Positions 1 to 11,996 of a DNA stretch of 64,000 nucleotides are shown here, in pieces. Source of the DNA: Pyrrhoderma lamaoense (taxonomy: Eukaryota > Basidiomycota > Agaricomycetes > Hymenochaetales > Hymenochaetaceae); assembly GCA_002794735.1 (NCBI GenBank), contig NBAZ01000003.1:2170001-2234000 (forward strand), given 5' to 3'. Below the pieces are notes generated by a model. That model ran no database searches. It saw only the letters and a list, made by a program, of their open reading frames with translations, and had not been told where the DNA came from. Numbering within the stretch: position 1 is the stretch's first letter; the number at the start of each line of letters is the position of its first letter. The translations under genes and the position numbers were made by a program.

Positions 1-1383
1 ACGACTCACAGATTCAATGTTTTGAATGCACAATCCAAGACAAGTCAAGCTATAATATGAAAAAAGAACTAGACTAAGCTATACACTAGCGATCCGTCAT
101 GCCCGGGTTTTGTCTTGCATTGAACGTTCGAGACAGCTAATTTACCACACGTTTCACTTTCTTTTTCTGCCGTAGTATATATACTATCGGCTACAGAACA
201 TCTCCGGCTAATCATCTGTTCTGCCATTTTGCTTCTTTCCTTTGAAGACGATCCTTTTCATTCTTCTACAAATACTGACGATTCTTTCCTTTTCCTTTGT
301 GATAAGAGGATCGTTTCCCGTTACTTTGCATTCTTCACTAATGAATAATAATAAGTGGATTCATATTTTCTCTATCTTCTAGCTTTACAGCTTAGCTTGT
401 GGGATCTTCACTAAAACACATCATCTGTCTCATGTCGTTCCTAGACTTGCTTCTCATCCATACTCATTAGCTCCCACACTGTACTTCCTCATATATTCTT
501 AGTAAAGTGAAAGGGCTCAAAGGATGTGAAAGATAGTTACTTAAAGTAAGTATGGTCAATGCCAAGAAGATCAAAGGGAGAAGTTATAAGTTCGTATTGA
601 GTATGAGCTGTAATTCATCTTCCTTTCAATCATTTATTTCACGTTTATATCAGCGAAGTGAATGTTCCGGCTTTCTTTACAACGTTTGATATGAAGCCAT
701 CGGTTCACATGGTCTTACCACAAGCCTGACACGCACATTAGGGGCTCCGGGATTGACTACAATACAACTTCTGCTTCCAATTCTTCTAGCACAATACAAT
801 CAAAGTATAAAATGGACGTGGTTCTGTTTTTAATCCCGTCTCAAGAGCTTCTTGAAGTAAAAAAAAAAAAAAGCAGTGGTACACAGCTAGACTTGACCCT
901 CTTCTCGATAATATGAGAAATTAAACTTGTTCTTTTCATTGTTTCCTGTTTACTTCATGTATTGTAAGGAAAGCAGAAAATTTAAAACGTGATAAATGAT
1001 TGCAAGGATAACGAGCTATAACTCGTACTAAGTGTAAGTATAATTATAATAATATATGCTAATATATAGTTTCAAGTTTGATTCATGGATGTTCTCGGCA
1101 TTGACCGTGCTTACCTTATGTAATCATCTTTATCCCTTGAGCTTATCCACTTTGATATTCTACGTACCAGTTTTCCAACAAGTCTATCGTGCCGAAGAGT
1201 CAGATATAGAGATCTTACACGGAACGCAGCTACCTAGTGTAAGAGATTTGTTTGAGCATTTATATAAACCATTACGTCAATTTCTTTGGAGCTCCGCTTT
1301 CTTCTTAGGAAAAATAAACATAAAAAGCTATAAGAAATTGGTTCTTTCTCGTTATTGTTCCCTTCTCCACACTCCCTACTAAC
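1..1383. other. Left-edge stretch without a supported gene
   Basis: AT-rich, pyrimidine-tract-rich sequence. An open frame from about 1056 to 1382 encodes a hydrophobic stretch, but I could not connect it by convincing splice sites to the coding-like segment that follows. It could hold upstream exons of that segment or simply be intergenic. Confidence 0.4.
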
Positions 1384-1720
1384 GAGTACCCAATAATTTA
1401 CTTGAGCTACCTACTCTTCGATGTCTTCCAATACAAACATGCCAAATCCGTCAGGAAGAAACGTCGTGATTCTATATCCGTCGAACAAGTCTACGATAAA
1501 GCTTCGAATAACGTCAATGCTCTAAATAATAACAATACTACTACTGCTGCTGGGAACTCATCAGCAACGTCGACTAGACCCAGGTTTGTAGTAACTCTCT
1601 CTATATACATCTGGTGGGGTCGGAGTAAGACGTTCTAACAACTCATATAGCTTTGCTAATATCAGTCGGATACAGGAAGATACTACGTCGTTACACGAAG
1701 GCGAAGGCTCCCAAACGTAA
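1384..1720 (+). CDS. Possible 3' coding fragment, unidentified
   Basis: This looks like the last exons of a gene I do not recognise. An open frame to about 1583 contains a basic segment (SVRKKRRDSISVEQVYDKAS) and an Asn/Thr-rich stretch. A donor (GTTTGT) at 1584 and an acceptor (ATCAG) ending at 1665 join it in frame to a short acidic tail, IQEDTTSLHEGEGSQT, with a TAA stop at 1718–1720. The tail reads like a natural C-terminus. No start codon or upstream exon is resolved. The hydrophobic frame just upstream could mean a membrane protein, but that is a guess. It may equally be a chance assembly or a decayed gene. Confidence 0.25.
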
Positions 1721-2347
1721 AGAGCAGGAGCTGCCTACTACTGCTGACAGTTGTCGCTCGTGTCACCACTCTGATACAGAGTCCGACTACCGTAGTTCTC
1801 AATCCCTGATAGTCGTGATACTGAAGAGCAATTGGAAAAGAGTAAAGAAGATTGTATCAAATACGTCGCTTTGTATCTATGACAACTATAGCATCTATAA
1901 CCTGGGTGCTTACCCTCGCACTTTATGATAATAATCATTCACATGTATAATACTAGTGTTAACATTAATTAGTTCATGCAGTATGCATATGATATAAAAC
2001 TAATATTTATGTCACCGCTACACTTTTGCTGATACCCAACCTAGAAATCCTATCACTTGAGTTGAGTTCATACGTAAAGAATAAATATCAATATCAATCC
2101 ACATCATCATCACAGCACCCTAGAAAGGCAGCTAAAACTATTTTCGAACTTCTGTGCGATACGTTGTCATGTATGAAGTCATCGAGGACGTGGGGTTGTA
2201 GTGGTGGCTTCACCTCCTCACTTAAAGGACAACGGAGCCTTCTCCGAGTTCCTCGGTATCACTTTAACCCGGTCTGGAGCTCCCCACTAATTGTAATATT
2301 ACTTGTGACCCCATTAACATAGTAAACTCCTTGTCCTCCTCCAAAAT
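1721..2347. other. Intergenic spacer
   Basis: No protein-family match or convincing splice structure was seen. The open frames here are short and have no recognisable domains. The right part grades into the promoter of the Hsp9/12 gene. Confidence 0.5.
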
Positions 2348-2461
2348 CCCCTTCGTCATTCCATCCGTCATTAACAATGTAATTGATCTAGTAGGTCATT
2401 CTAGGATTATAACTCCAAATATAAAAATATGAAATGGAGGGGACTCAGAACAATATAAAAA
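2348..2461 (+). promoter_or_regulatory. Putative stress promoter: two STRE-like sites and a TATA box
   Basis: Upstream of the Hsp9/12 start codon I see CCCCT at 2348–2352, AGGGG at 2438–2442 and TATAAAAA at about 2454–2461, roughly 100 bp before the ATG. AGGGG/CCCCT is the general stress element bound by Msn2/4-type zinc fingers in ascomycetes. Its use in a basidiomycete is an inference, and pentamers occur often by chance. The TATA box position is typical for a strongly inducible gene. Confidence 0.4.
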
Positions 2462-2560
2462 GAGAGTAAACCGTGTAGAAAAAAGACAGTTCAACACATC
2501 TACTCTACGCATATCAGATTTTAACTTCCCTCGACCCTCTCTTAATTTTACACACAAAGC

Positions 2561-3020
2561 ATGTCAGACAACGGACGTTGGAATTTCACAGACCGTGCTG
2601 AGGCAAAACTGAAGCCTGACTCGGAGAAATCTACCTGGGAACACGTTACTGACAAAGTCAAAGGAACCGCAGACAACGCCGCTTCTTCCGCTGAGCCCGA
2701 GGTTCGTCCCTTTACGTTTTCATTTGATGTTTATCGGACAGATAGTCGTGATTGGGTTATATTGATTGTGTTTCTATTATGAATGATATCTAGAGTCAGA
2801 AATCGACTACTCAGAAACTGGGAGACAAACTTTCTGGTGGTTCTAATTCTCATGATAATGACGACGTGAGCCTCAGTTTCTCTCTTAAACCATCCTCTTC
2901 TCCCACCCTCTTTCCTTAAACGGAAATGCCTCAAGTTTGTGTTTTGGAACTAATTTTTTTCTCTCTCAGCGAACCTTTACTCAGAAAACCAAAGACACTT
3001 TAGGATTGAATTCCGAGTAA
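2561..3020 (+). CDS. Hsp9/Hsp12-family small stress protein
   Basis: Three exons (2561–2701, 2794–2865, 2970–3020) give an 87-residue hydrophilic protein. It starts MSDNGRWNFTDRAEAKLKPD, followed by the family repeat STWEHVTDKVKGTADNAASS, and ends FTQKTKDTLGLNSE. The K-P-D-S-x-K-S-T and DKxxGTADxAAS motifs are the hallmark of the fungal Hsp9/Hsp12 (Schizosaccharomyces Hsp9, yeast Hsp12) family. These proteins are largely unstructured in solution, bind membranes as amphipathic helices and are strongly induced by heat, salt and stationary phase. All three exons keep frame with canonical GT–AG introns, and the length is usual for the family. Stress-type promoter sites upstream fit the expected regulation. 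Confidence 0.9.
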
Positions 3021-3414
3021 ATTGTAGTACGGATATGGGTTTAGACTGTGACTTGTTATGATTATTGTACTATACAATACTATAAACACGATTTTTCTGA
3101 TATTTTTGTATTTCTATACGCCACCACTATCTTTTTTGTCGAATTTTAACAATCAGTTTTGGAATTTTAACTCGTAATACACCACTCTCATGAAATTAGT
3201 TGTGTCATTTGTTTGCCATTAAGAATCTTGTCCAATAAAAAAAGAATGAAAGGGAGGGGAGGAACATAAAGGAGGAATGTCATAAAAAGTAACATGCAAG
3301 AACGTTATACAAGAAAAAAGGGAATACATATTTAAAAAATCAAGAAAACGTGGAAATATATTTACAATCGGGTTTTTGATACACACACAAAAAAAAAAAG
3401 AAGGAAGAGGACAG
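3021..3414. other. Convergent 3' spacer
   Basis: AT-rich spacer between the 3' ends of the Hsp9/12 gene (+) and the RING ligase gene (−). It has poly-A/T runs and no coding signal, and probably holds both 3' untranslated regions. Confidence 0.6.
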
Positions 3415-5622
3415 TTAAAGTGTCGTCTCTCGCACCATAGGGTACGGAGGGTCTGTTGGGTCTTCTATTATACTATCGCGGTTGCCCCAATGCCGGTTGT
3501 GTCCATGCCTCCGAGTAAACCGAAGATAACGCGAAAGACGGGAACCCATATTACTCCCTCGTCCACTCCTTTCTTGTGTTTCCTCGTGCGGCGATGATGA
3601 AGATGATGACTCATCTCTTCCAGCAATCATTTCTTCCAACGCATTAAAATCTAATCAACAGTTATTAAGTTTCATTCACTTTTACATAGGCATGGTCTCT
3701 GAGTGGAAAGGCTTACCCTGACGACAAATAGGACAGCTAGTCGAGAGCTCAAGAAGCCATTGATCAACACATTGTTGATGGAAAACGTGCTTCCCTTCAC
3801 AAGGCAGAACCCGTAAATCGTCCCCATCTTCAAAGTCTAATATGCAGATTGGGCACGTCTCACGCCCAATTGCCTCTGGCATGTAGTTTGTGGCTGCCTC
3901 TGTTGTCTGATTATTATTGTCTAAAACTGGCCGAGAGGCAACTATTGGGGATGGAGGTTGGCTAGACCGGGATGGTCCAGCTCCCGGTGTACTCGATTCA
4001 TCTTCGGCAGACCTACGTCTTGGTGCATCAGAGACAAGTATAGGTGCGGCTGTGGGAATAGCCGTCAAAATAGCTTTTTCTGCGACTACTGCGGAGGAAG
4101 GTTCCGCTCTAACAGCCTGGTAGTGGGTTTCTCCAGAATCTGTCATGGCATCCATTTCAACCACCGAATCCGAACCCCTCCCTGTTTCAACGTCTAACGA
4201 TTTTGTTTGCCCTTGTTGTTCAGACCTCTCCGTAACCGGTGTGCGACTGAACTTTATCACAGGGAATGTATCGAGGATGGCACGGGTAAGTCCTGCTGCA
4301 CGACTCTGTCCTTGTGCCCATGCACCCATCGTTGGATCAGCAGGTCGAGGCCCATAACGTTCTGGGTGCCTTAAGGCACGGATAGCCTGGTGATGGTGGT
4401 TAAATTTGCGTAATGATGATAATAATTTGCCAGTTTCTGTTTCACTCACCCCAGACATTATAACGATGCAAAATAGGACTGATACCGCCCCCGTAATTAC
4501 ATATAGTACAATCCTATATAGATAATACTCAGTCCCCAGACATATAATCTGCGACATTTGAACACAAACATAGCGAGATCTGTGTCCCCACCACTCGAAC
4601 TAGATCCAGTCGAATCTGAATCCGAATCGGAACTGCTTTGAGAGACCGTCGCGTTTGCGGCAGTTAAAGTTGCGAAAAGATATCCAGGAGATACATTTCC
4701 CGTATTGATACTGTCGTTAATACTCGATAAAGAATCGTTGAGCAAAGACGCATTGAATTGACTGTAGAGAGTCTGGTTCACGTTCGTAAACGCGTTTTCA
4801 ATAGTACTAGATTAATAGATATTAGTGATATAAGACATCGATAGACACAATGAATGACGGTGCATATAGCCGACTTACTGAGCGCTCACTATGGTCTGCG
4901 TGGCAAAGATGTCAAAAACTTGATCAAATGAAGAGGGATCAGCATATTCGGAGTTGATGATGCAAGCTTTCGACCATTCGGAGTATAACAACTGGAGGAA
5001 AAATTGTACCAAGTCAATTCAAATTTACTTCGACGAAGATTGAAATTACTCACAGCAGCCACGGCACCTCTGTCCCGGGCAAGTGTAAATATGTCGTCTT
5101 CCATAGAGTAGTTTGTCCCATTTGTGTCACAAGCAACCAAAGCAATCCAAGGGGTAGTGGCTGAATGTGATGAGTTTTAGACACAGGGGTAGCAAACTCG
5201 TAAGTCTGGGTACACACTAGTTTCATTTGTACTGTTTTGTTCAGAATAATGTACAAGAGCACCCTATTGATTTCGTTTTGCGTAAGATAACCGCTGGAAA
5301 AGAGACGTTGCTTTTGAAGACACACCATATTCACCCCCGTGCTGTCAGCCCCTACTAATTGGTACGATACAAACTGAGAGAATGCACTGTGTGCAAAGAT
5401 GTCAATACAGTATATGATATACTATATTCACGAGGAAACAAGAGCTCACGAGTTTGGATACCATTGCAATGTAAGTCGAGACTTATCCGACTGGTTCAGA
5501 CCGGCTTCGATTAAGTCTGTACTATTTGTAGGTAGAGCAGGTATATATGCTCTGACGAACAAGCCAAGCCATAATGACCCTAAGATATATACCAAAACAT
5601 CCCTAGTTGTCGTAATGATCAT
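3415..5622 (-). CDS. PA-TM-RING E3 ubiquitin ligase (RNF13/RNF167 type)
   Basis: Nine exons (5622–5450, 5386–5326, 5263–5218, 5160–5054, 4991–4879, 4806–4570, 4513–4450, 4386–3717, 3650–3415) keep frame throughout and give 568 residues. Order: N-terminal signal peptide ([20 protein letters not shown]); a luminal PA domain including [20 protein letters not shown]; an Asn/Ser-rich linker; one membrane span ([19 protein letters not shown]); the conserved [11 protein letters not shown] segment; a long disordered region; then a C-terminal RING-H2 finger (CPICILDF … [12 protein letters not shown] … CPICRQDF). The family sits in endosomal or vacuolar membranes and ubiquitylates membrane cargo. If the last intron were not removed, the protein would end a few residues after CPICRQ. 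Splicing it restores the usual DFNALEE continuation. Substrate unknown. Confidence 0.9.
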
Positions 5623-6088
5623 AGCCTCAGAATGATCGGGAGAAGTGGGAATTGATGAGCGGATCGGTCTTTGTAGACTTGAAAATGTGTGTAGACGTTG
5701 TAGAAGAAACGAATGCTACAAGACCTGTGGCTATATTTTTGAAGGGACTGAAGTTGTTGGAGACGACGGCCGACAGTCCTCTGAAACCTACGTTCGAACA
5801 ACGAACGAGAGATGATAGTGGAGGCTCCAGGAAAAGAACGAAGGTGGTAGCAAGAGCCTTGCACGATTCTAGTACAAGTGCTCCCATGGCCTACATGCTA
5901 ATTACGGTACTCGCGCGGCATTTTAACGGCAACGGTGGAAATGCCCACGACCAGTGAGAAAACACGAGTCAAGGAATCAATGACTAATTATAATCCCATC
6001 ACACTCCTACTACACTTATTTTACAGACATGCATTTCATCATCTACATACATATTCTCTTACACACTCTCTGTCTTTTGTTCATTTGC
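5623..6088. other. Spacer between two minus-strand genes
   Basis: Lies upstream of the RING ligase start and downstream of the aminotransferase stop, so it should hold the ligase promoter. Open frames here have no recognisable domain. The 5627–5887 minus frame lies outside my ligase model, which starts at an ATG (5622) followed directly by a signal peptide. Confidence 0.5.
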
Positions 6089-7820
6089 TCATCCTTCACG
6101 AACAACTTCCTCCACTGCCTCGGCAAAGATCTTACACCCCTTTGCAAGGTCTTCTTTCGAAATATTGAGTGCCGGAATAAAGCGGATAACCTGGTAGATC
6201 GAAGTAGTTAGAATGTACATGCCCTTCTCAAGACATTTCTTCGACACTCGGCTGGCCATATCTTTTGGCGCGTCTGCGCAGTACGCTATGTCATGAGGGA
6301 CAGTAACCGGTGAAGCAAATTCCACGCCAACCATTAAACCTTGTCCGCGGACATCAAGCATATATTTCCCCACAGAAGGATTTGACTTCAACTCATTGAG
6401 TGCAGCAAAAAGCTCCTTAGACCTGAATAAGAATAAGATTCACTGTATCAACCACTTAGTTTCATGGACTTTGCGCACCTCTCTTGTGCGTTAGCAGGTA
6501 TATTCTCTTCTTTCATTACCTCGGCACAAGCCACGCCTGCGGCACACGATACTGCATTTCCCGCGTATGTTCCACCCTGGAGGTACTAAATTCAACGCCC
6601 ACGAATGAAATCGTAAACTTTAGTCTGACACACCATGGAACCAGGCTTAAGCTTATCAGTCAGCTCTTTGCGTGTCACTACACCACTCAGCGGGAAACCA
6701 TTTGCTATGCCCTAACTCCAATATTAGAACAAAGAAGTAAAAATTCAAGCCCGATTTACCTTCGCAATGATCAGCATATCAGGGCAAACACCGCTATGTT
6801 CAGTAGCGAAGTATTTCCCAGTCCTTCCAAAGCCACTCTGGACCTCGTCAAAGATTAACATAATTCCATGCTTATCAGCAATTTCGCGTAGTCCCTTAAG
6901 ATATGAAGCAGGTGCTGGAACGTATCCTCCCTCTCCAATGACAGGTTCAATAAGAATAGCAGCAACGCGGCTCGGAGATGTTTGTTGTTGAAGTATGAGT
7001 TCAAGTTGATATAATGCTTTGTTCACAAGTTCTTCCTCAGATGTTGATGGAGGAAGACCAAGTTGATGCCAGTACGGGAAGGGAGTGGCAAATACTCCGG
7101 GCTGATACATGAATGGAATCAGTATTCATAATTGATATCTAAGAAAAACATGAGGCATATACCATTAAAGGCTCCGTGCCGTCGAAGTAAATTGTTTTGC
7201 TACGAGTGAGTGCCATTGCACCAAACGTTCTTCCGTGGTAAGCACCTAAAACCCGGTTAGTGAGACTCGTGATAGTATGCCGAATAATTCACCTTGCATC
7301 ACAATAACATTCTGACGACCAGTGAAAAGTCTGGCCATTTTAATAGATGCTTCTACTGCCTCAGAACCTGAGTTCCAGAAGAAGAATGAATCAAGAGAGG
7401 GGTCAGGCATCACAGGGAGCAGCTTCTCGATAAGTTGCAGGTATGGGGTGTGATACGCGATGCTAACCTTGATATGATGGTCGCATGTTAGTATTCGTTT
7501 CTACCTCGAAACACAGATAGACGTACTTGACCGTGCACCAATGACAAACACTGGTCTGCTGCAGCCTTGCTGACTTTTGGATGGCAATGTCCTTTTGCAA
7601 TTATTTAGAGACCCTAAGTAACGTATTGAATGAATAGATTCATACCCAAATTCGTGACACCAATGCCACAAGTGAAGTCTAGCATTTTCCGGTTGTCATG
7701 TAAATAGACGTATGACCCTTCACCTTTTGTGATGATAGCCTCGGTAAGACGACCAAGACCTTTGGTGACATGCTTGTCTCCAATCTGGAGAAGTTTTTGG
7801 GACGACGACGATGCAGACAT
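6089..7820 (-). CDS. 4-aminobutyrate aminotransferase (class III, PLP)
   Basis: A class III pyridoxal-phosphate aminotransferase split over several exons. It transfers the amino group of GABA (or a similar omega-amino substrate) to 2-oxoglutarate, the entry into the GABA shunt. Visible in order: [33 protein letters not shown]; the PLP-site motif [43 protein letters not shown] (the Asp that holds the pyridine nitrogen); then the Schiff-base lysine in LIIAK, joined across an intron to [17 protein letters not shown]; and near the C-terminus [16 protein letters not shown] chose the ATG at 7820. One codon set upstream (7832) is also in frame and would add four residues. Acetylornithine transaminase is a less likely alternative. 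Confidence 0.88.
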
Positions 7821-8268
7821 GCCTCTCGTCAATAAGCTATGGTGATCCGGTGTTATATAAAAGTAATGTCACTCCATATGAAGTCATAATCTATGTACGT
7901 AGTGGCTACGTACATGCTGCTCCGAGATGAAAGTTGGATAGTAAACTAAAAATGAGATGACGGAAAGAAATTAGCCCGTTATATGGTATCCAAAAAATTT
8001 GCGGTCCTCACTGAAGACAATTTTCTGAGCATGATAAGTGAGTCAATCCCACTGAGATCTTGACTACATATATGGACTTAATTGACTTATCTCGGGATAC
8101 CGATAACGTCCTTTTTCTATCTCGGATCTAACGGATTCCAGACCCCCGATCCGTCGCATAACGCGTAACACTATGTAACACCGTGTACTCGTCACACACA
8201 ATTATTTATAGAGTTGGTGATAATCTTCCAGCCTCTACGGTTAGGCCCATTAATGTTGACGTTATATC
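7821..8268. other. Divergent promoter region
   Basis: About 450 bp between two genes transcribed away from each other (aminotransferase −, PH/coiled-coil gene +). It should hold both promoters. No specific factor site stands out. Confidence 0.55.
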
Positions 8269-11200
8269 ATGACCACGATCTCGTCACAATACTCGTCTGC
8301 TGAATCAAGCTCAAGGCCAACTTTAACTAGAGAAAGCACGGCCTGGGGATCTGACCTGACTTCGATGCCTCGAACGCCTACAGATGATCCTTACGTTAGT
8401 ACACAAAATAGATACTCAGCGAATTCCAAAGATATGTCAGGAATTCAAGGGGTCATGCAAGAGCAAGAGAATAAAGATTATATCTACTCTGATAATTCTC
8501 CCAATATGCATTCAAGCAAGGTACCTGGTTCAAGTTTTCTGGCCCAAATTAAACAGGACGTCAAGGGAGCGACTTCGTCCAGGTATCGCTCTTCAGCAAA
8601 GGAACTGATAACTCGCTATGAATCTTTAAGTCCAGCTACTTTCCACTCACCTTGCACGACCCCACAGAGCACGTTCTCGCGCCATGATCTCTCCCCTCCT
8701 GATCCCCTCTTAAATAAAACTTTTTCTGCTATGAAAGATCGAAAAATATCTCCTTTGAAAGAATCCTTTAGAAATTTGATGCAGTTATTTGGGAAGAGGA
8801 GGAATGGGAAAGATGATGAAGCGTCTGTTTCTTCATTTAGCTCTCCCTATGACCCTTCTACTCCTACCTTATCAGTCCACCCGATTCCCAATTCTCAGTG
8901 TTCACCTATCCCGCCGGAAACCCTGCATTCCGGTCCGATCTTATACCTTTCAAGGCCATCAACATCAGGATCTACACTACCTGTCTGGACAAACTGTAAA
9001 GCTAGTCTTACTCATGACCGTCTTGTACTTGAATGGCTCACTGCTTTTGGAAATCCTTCGACTAGTACAATTATGTTGGAAAAGACTGCTGATGTTCATT
9101 CTTTGTCTAATACTCAAGTAGATCCAATGGAGAAGAGTCTGTTACCTCAATCTTATAAAAATGCTCATATCTTTGAGATATCATTTCCGGGAGGTCCACC
9201 TGAAAGATTTGCAACCATGACCGTTTCTGAGCGCAGTACATGGGTCAGTTGTATATGGGACGCTTTATTGCAAATGGGTGCGAGCAAAGGTGAAAGTACT
9301 CAAGGACCCTCTAATCTAAGTGAAAGCATCAGACAGAGATCTCCACTACCACCTATACCAGTATTGGTAGATTCTCATTACAGATCAGAGACTATCCTAT
9401 CACGCACCGGGCACAATCAAGAAAATGTCGGATCAAGTTTCCGGTCAAGCCCGCTCCCAGAAATAACGGATAAACCCATAGGAAGCATGTTGCATAACTC
9501 TTACTCTCCTGCGCTACAGCATATATCTGAATTAGGCAAAGAATCTATAGAACAAGTTTCTGCCTTCTCGAAAAACCAAGGTACTCTCCTCAACCGTGCT
9601 CCGACATATTTGTCAAGGTGTAGTTCAGTAGGTTCAAGCTACTCAGCCGCTCAATCGCAGATTGGTACTCCTAATTTAACAAAGAAAGAGCGACATAATA
9701 CTACGGGGGGTGTCAAGAATAGCATTTACAATAAGCCAAGTATTGCTACAAGGACAAATTACGAAGATGAACAAGTGATATACGACTTCTATACCGACAA
9801 GCGTCATTATGGACACACTCTTTCCCCTATTGCAGATGTATCTGACTCTGGCGAAACACCGAAGACAGAAAACTCGCCTGTGATGAGTGAGCGTAGAACA
9901 ATATTTTCAAACAGAAAAAACTCGCAAAAGACGTCCATCTCTGGCTACGCTTCTTGTAAGGAGGAAGCTGATAATAAGATAAACGTTCTTCAACCTAATG
10001 ATGGCAAGCCAGCCCGTCAAGCATCCCAACGGTCAACTATAAGTTGTAACTCTAATTTATCTAATATAGTCAGAGAAGACGATGAAATACACCCTATAGT
10101 CTCCATCATACAGGATAACGCTACGAAACATTACCACCAGACTGGCGAGATTAAAGATCAAATCACGGCTCTACATAGTGACGTTTTAGGGCTGTCCGCA
10201 TACTTAAGAACTGCAATGGAGGATCAACGTCTTGAAGTTGATAGTAGTTTGAAAGCAGTATTAGGACAATTCTGCGGAAGAATAGAAAAAGCTGCATCGA
10301 GCCATATAGTCGATGAATCTGAGTTACGCGAGTTGTTTCTAAAACTTGATACTCTAACGAAACAACTAAAGGATTCTGATGTCGGTGGACTTCTCGTAAA
10401 GAGACCGAAAGAAGATCTTTCAGATCCAGTTTCCTCTCTATGCAAAGAATCATCTTATAAGGAGCTGAATCATCTAAATTTGAAGCTTGACGAGGTACTT
10501 TCCATCCTTAAAGGAAGTTGCGTTACTCAGGAGCTTCACAATATCGGCACGAATAAAGATAAAACGGACGAGAAGCTAGAGAAAAATGTAATGTTTTGAC
10601 TCACCTAGTACAGTACGCTTACTGACAACTCACTCACTTCAAGACTGCTAATGAAGGGTCTAATACGAAAACCGTAACAGATCCCGAAGGAGTAACTTCG
10701 GTCAACGCGGTTCATATCGAATCAAAGGTACGTATGATATACTTCCCAAGAGAATATAATCATTGATTATGCCCAGCTTCTAGAAGTACTAGACCTTCTC
10801 AAAACCATCGGGGAAAGTAAGAATCTGCAGGCGGTACAGCAGACAGAAAATGCCAGATATCTTCATGAGCTTAATTCTGTGAGTTTCTTGTATCTCAGTT
10901 ACTTCAACATCGAACCTACCTTATAACCTATCAATTACTACAGTGGCTTGAAACGTTCGTGAACACTGGCACAACCCAGCTTCAGTCCGTAGTCAAGGGT
11001 GTCGAAGAGCTCCGCAGAGAATTAGGAATCATATCGGAAGAAGGAGTTGCTCCTTCTGGGATTAAGGCGGAACTATTGAACCTTACTAGCGGCGTCAAAG
11101 CTGGAGAAGGGAAGATAGAAGCTCTCCAGATACAGTTCACTGAAATCGCAGAGAAACTGAAAGAACAGTGTACTACCAATAAGGCTGTCGGTGAGTCTAA

Positions 11201-11820
11201 AATTCTTTTATATTGTCCCGAACAAAGACATTGAAAGTGAGAAACAGATCTGCAAACTGTGGTAGGCATGATAGAAGCACAGAAAAAGGAACAAGAGTCG
11301 ATGTTGCGAGGAATAGCGAATGGTGAGCAGAAATCAAAGGTGCGAAGTAACAATTATTGACTGTGTTGTTTCAGGACTCTCAAACGATATAAGAGGAGAA
11401 AGACTACGTTTTGTTGAAGCTATGAAAGAAGCAACTGCAATCAATGTTCAAGGTAACTTTACTATAAATTACTTTCCCGGAGTAAGCTAACAATTAGTAA
11501 TCTATCAGTGCACGTTGAAGAGTTCAAGAAAGAGCTAAGCAGAGAAGTAATGATGATGACTTGCGAAGTCAGTAGACTTCAGAGAGAACGGCAGAACCTA
11601 GAGCAACAAATTGCCGATTTATTCGCTTTTTTCGCTAAGCAACGAGCAGAAATGGTAAGTAAATAGAAAAAAAAGACTTGAAGAGATGTACTTGCTCAGG
11701 TCTTATTGCGTTATATAGGAGCAACAACAAGCTGAGAGAGCAAGACAACTTCAGCTTCCTACACAGGGAGGACAACACCGGCCAACTCAACGGTCACGTC
11801 CGTTGCCCGTCCCTCATTGA
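8269..11820 (+). CDS. Large Ser-rich protein with PH-like domain and C-terminal coiled coil
   Basis: The first exon is very long (8269–10587, 773 codons). It is followed by exon 10644–10727 and several short exons to a TGA at 11818–11820, giving roughly 1000 residues. The N-terminal third is Ser/Thr/Pro-rich and disordered. Residues about 220–345 look like a PH domain: strands beginning GPILYLSRPSTSG and LTHDRLVLEWL, then a closing helix with SERSTWVSCIWDALLQM. The C-terminal 250 residues are charged and heptad-like (for example WLETFVNTGTTQLQSVVKGV and RLQRERQNLEQQIADLFAFF), ending in a basic Pro/Gln tail. This suggests a membrane- or cortex-associated scaffold. I do not recognise a named orthologue, and the function is unknown. 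Convergent with the next gene, with 176 bp between stops. Confidence 0.75.
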
Positions 11821-11996
11821 GATATTATTATATAGTATAATAGTAATAATTTTAGGTTGATATACGATATCTATGAATTGGTGTCCTATAAATGTGAATT
11901 AAGCAACTTATTGTTATATTCAGTATGTTTACTAGTATAGATCCGTCGATAATAAATGGTTTCCTTGATTTGCAGTCCCGAGATCCTCTGAAGGTA

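Noticed and set aside
5627..5887. 86-codon minus-strand frame upstream of the RING ligase
   Set aside because: Out of frame with the ligase. The ATG at 5622 followed by a signal peptide and clean exon chain is a better start, and no domain is present.
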